Shown here: positions 61,440 through 64,000 of the stretch, piece after piece
Position numbering within the stretch: position 1 is the first letter of the stretch
Layout: the number at the start of each line of letters is the position of its first letter
Made by a program: the position numbers and the translations under genes
Assembly: GCF_963662255.1 (NCBI RefSeq)
Contig: NC_085068.1
Span: 2,232,001 to 2,296,000 of the forward strand
Length of the DNA: 64,000 bases
Source of the DNA: Cinclus cinclus
Lineage: Eukaryota; Chordata; Aves; Passeriformes; Cinclidae
Direction: 5' to 3'
Notes under the pieces: generated by a model
Databases searched by the model: none
Told to the model about the DNA's origin: nothing
What the model saw: only the letters and a program-made list of their open reading frames with translations

Positions 61440-61860
61440 CCTCCTGCCCCGTCCAGGTAATTGCAGAGGGGGCAATTAATTAATCCCCTTTTCCCCCCAT
61501 TCCCGATGATGTTGTTTGAGGCGCTGGCAGTGAATAATGCAGGAGGAGGCTGGAGGGGAAAGGAGCGGCTCCGGTTGTTCCATTATTGATGAGAGCTGAC
61601 AGATCCGCTCCTGACAACCTTCCGAGGAGATCTGATTAGCTCGGGGAAAAAAAGAAAAAAACAACCGCAACGCCTTCGCGAGGGGCTGATGGCAGCTGAA
61701 AAGCTCAAAGGAGCGGCGTTATCGATGTTCCCGAGTTCCAGGGGACTTCGAAAAAGGTTTGAGCAGATTCGGAAGAGGTAATTACGCTCAATTAGAGTCA
61801 CAAGCACCGAGACGTCAGCGCTGCTTCTCCCGCTCCCCTCACACGGCAGGCAGGGATAAA
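61440..61860. promoter_or_regulatory. Candidate enhancer cluster downstream of IGSF21
   Basis: Motifs are dense in a non-repetitive block: CAATTAATTAATCC near 61471, ATTATTGATGAG near 61582, TGACAG (61597-61602, MEIS/TGIF-type), CTGATTAG near 61632, TAATTA (61779-61784), CAATTAG near 61789 and GACGTCAG (61811-61818, CRE-like). This is the strongest enhancer-like texture in the window; conservation is not tested. Confidence 0.4.
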
Positions 61861-63030
61861 TGGGGAATTATCCAGCGGAATCCATGGGGTCTTTGGGATA
61901 GCAGGAGCCAGGGGTGCTCCTGCAGGCCCTGCAGGAAAGCCAGCGGGAGCTTCGCTCGGTGCCTCCCCTGCATCTCCCCCTCTTTACGGGCTGGGTTCAC
62001 GGGGCTGCCGAGCACATGAATAATTCATCCTCCTCCTTCCCGGCTCCGGAGCGCCGGGATCTTTGTAGATCCAGGCGCGGGATAAAAGCCCCGGCAGGGA
62101 GCGGTGAAGGGCCCAGGAGGTCACTGCCGCCAGACCCTTTCCCAATTAGCCGAGCCCTGGAACGCGTGCCCGGACTCCACACACGGCCTTGCTTCCTCAG
62201 CTCCGGCACCACCCGCTTTTCCAGGCAGGAGAAATTCCCCTTGTCCCAAGGTTTTGGCCACACCGAGCCCCACAGGGATGGATTTTGGCGCTCTATCCCC
62301 AACAGGATGGAGGAGAGAGGATGAGTGGGCTTGGCTGGCGCTGTTTTGGATGCATGGCACCGCCCACGCTCCAAAACCCGGCTTTAAATCGAAACGTCTT
62401 AACTCCCCCAAGCTCTTCCGTGCTGCATTTCCCCACACAATGGACAATATCCCAAATATTCCCCTAAAGCCATCGGTGAATCCGTGTTCCCAGCAGGGAT
62501 GAGCCCAGGGATCCCTGAGTGCCGAACCAGCCAGGGGAGGTCATTCCTGTGCTCCCTTTCCATCTTCTTCAGGGATATAAAAACATTGTTGGGGTTTAGG
62601 ATGGGATCCGCTAGCTGAGAGCAGCCCTGGAGGGTCTGGGGACCCAGCCCTATCCCATCCACCACGGAAATTCCAGCATCCCAGCCTGGGCAGGGGCACA
62701 CCTCAACACTCAGGGATGGTGCAGAACCGGCCCCAAGGGGGTTCAGAGACTCTCCCCATCCCAAAACCTCGGGAAGCAGCTGGTGGGGATCAGCTGCTCT
62801 GAAATGCTGAAATGAGATTTGGGAAATTGAGGACACCAAGGATGATTTCCTGAGCTCCCACCTCCCACTGGAGATCCCTGGCAAGGCCCACCCCCACCAC
62901 AGGCACCCACGGGCTGGGACATGTCACCCCCACATCCCCTGGGTTCATCCCTTGGGAAAATCTCACCGGTCTGGGATAGAGCCAGCAGGGAAGCGAGCCC
63001 CTGACTGAAAACATGAGTTTCACCCACTCC
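61861..63030. other. Intergenic DNA, nothing recognised
   Basis: CpG-containing GC-rich part at 61900-62250, otherwise unique sequence. No gene supported. Confidence 0.55.
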
Positions 63031-63179
63031 CACCCCCAGTTTGGCTCTTTCTTTCCTCTTTTTTTTTTTTCCTCGCCTCTCCCGGGTGGTCCCTTGGGGA
63101 GCAGGAGCTGGATTGGATCCCTTTGAATTCCGCTCCCTCGGCAGCAGTGGGAAGCGATGGAAAGGCTCCCGCTCTTCTC

Positions 63180-63196
63180 CCCCCCCCCCCCCCCAC
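63180..63196 (+). repeat. Homopolymer C tract
   Basis: A run of about 16 C; assembly length uncertain. Confidence 0.9.
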
Positions 63197-63539
63197 CGTC
63201 CAAGCTTTGTTGGATTCTTGGGGACAAGAATTCCCTGGAATGTTTGGAATTCAGGCTAGGAGCAGATCCACCACCAACACCGTCCCAGGGGGAGAACGCA
63301 GCCCTGCCGTGCCTGTTTCCTCACGGTGACACCGATTCCTGTGGCATCCCTCAGGAATGACAACTCCTGTCTCTTCCCATCCTGAATTTCTTCCTGTTTT
63401 TGTTCCTCCCTTCACCCCTCTCCTCTTACCCCACAGCTGCAGCTGAACTCCAGCCTCGATTTCCTCCCCAGTGCCAGGATTTTCCCCCTTCCTGACGCCC
63501 CCAGCTCTTTTTCTATCAGCTCCAAGAGACCCCACAAGT

Positions 63540-63715
63540 TCCGGGGCTCTTTCCCGTCAGCCCTCGTTAGGCAGCGCGCTGCAAACGAGGGCCGCTGAAT
63601 TAATTAATCACTGAATTAATTAATCACTGAATCAGCTGCTGAATTCATCACCCGGCCGTGCGGTGGAGCAGCTGCTCGGCATCAGCCCAAAGGGCTCCGG
63701 GCTGCCGCTCCCTCC
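63540..63715. promoter_or_regulatory. Candidate non-coding regulatory block with AATTAATTAATCACTG pair
   Basis: The 17-base phrase GAATTAATTAATCACTG occurs twice back to back (63596-63629), followed by AATCAGCTGCTGAATTCATC (E-box CAGCTG). GC-rich flanks contain AACGAGGG twice in opposite orientations. It reads like a regulatory element, but evidence is by eye. Confidence 0.3.
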
Positions 63716-64000
63716 TTAACCGGGAGCACCGAGGGATGAAGAGACTTTGCTGGGCAAAACAACTTTTCTCTCCCCCCTCCGCCTTTTTCGTTGCGTGACC
63801 CTTTTTAAAGCACCACAAAGGAGAAGCAGCTCCCCGGGGATATTTTTCCTGCCTTCGTGCTCTTCCCCGAGCCTCTGTCCGTTTCCATGGGCTGCACCTT
63901 TCCCTGGAGCCCAGCCCATCCCAAACATTCGCGGCTCCTCCGGAAGCCTCCTGCCAGCTTTGCCCTCTCAAAGTCACCTTGTCCCAACCCTCCGCGCTCC
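63716..64000. other. Window end, nothing recognised
   Basis: Unique, moderately GC-rich sequence without supported features. Confidence 0.55.

Overview
The window is vertebrate genomic DNA from a bird, most likely a songbird (passerine). It holds one multi-exon gene with GT-AG introns, at least eight fragments of CR1 LINEs (the dominant avian retroposon), and one solo LTR whose 3' half I recognise from memory as a family common in songbird genomes. Minisatellite density is very high and GC-rich blocks are frequent, as is typical of a microchromosome. No prokaryotic, organellar or rRNA/tRNA features were seen.

The gene is IGSF21 (immunoglobulin superfamily member 21), complete on the + strand from the start codon at 22573 to the stop at 59344. 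Ten coding exons join in frame into a 457-residue protein. It has a signal peptide, three Ig-like domains with a long linker-like insertion in the second, three N-glycosylation sequons, and a C-terminal hydrophobic tail of the GPI-anchor type. Every exon junction has compatible phase and GT/AG borders, and no frameshift or premature stop was seen. In mammals IGSF21 is a secreted or GPI-anchored neuronal adhesion protein reported to bind neurexin-2-alpha and promote inhibitory presynaptic differentiation. I infer the same role here from sequence identity only.

Layout. 1-22.2 kb: upstream intergenic DNA with no convincing gene; it holds minisatellites, a solo LTR, three CR1 fragments and a 0.6 kb polypyrimidine tract. 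22.2-22.64 kb: GC-rich CpG-island promoter, 5' leader with a short upstream ORF, and exon 1. 22.64-42.99 kb: 20 kb intron 1, with a 41-bp minisatellite, CR1 copies and several AT-motif blocks that look like candidate regulatory elements. 42.99-59.34 kb: exons 2-10, with introns 3, 4, 6 and 7 heavily occupied by tandem repeats. 59.35-64.0 kb: short 3' UTR with an ATTAAA signal, then intergenic DNA with a roughly 270-bp tandem duplication and two homeodomain-motif-rich blocks.

The window does not show a clearly new biological system. The points most worth following are the candidate non-coding regulatory blocks, the repeat colonisation of IGSF21 introns next to splice sites, a CR1 tail that appears to have seeded a hexamer array, and an unclassified segment in intron 6 that may be an undescribed interspersed repeat. 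Conservation and repeat-family statements rest on reading alone; no database search was possible.
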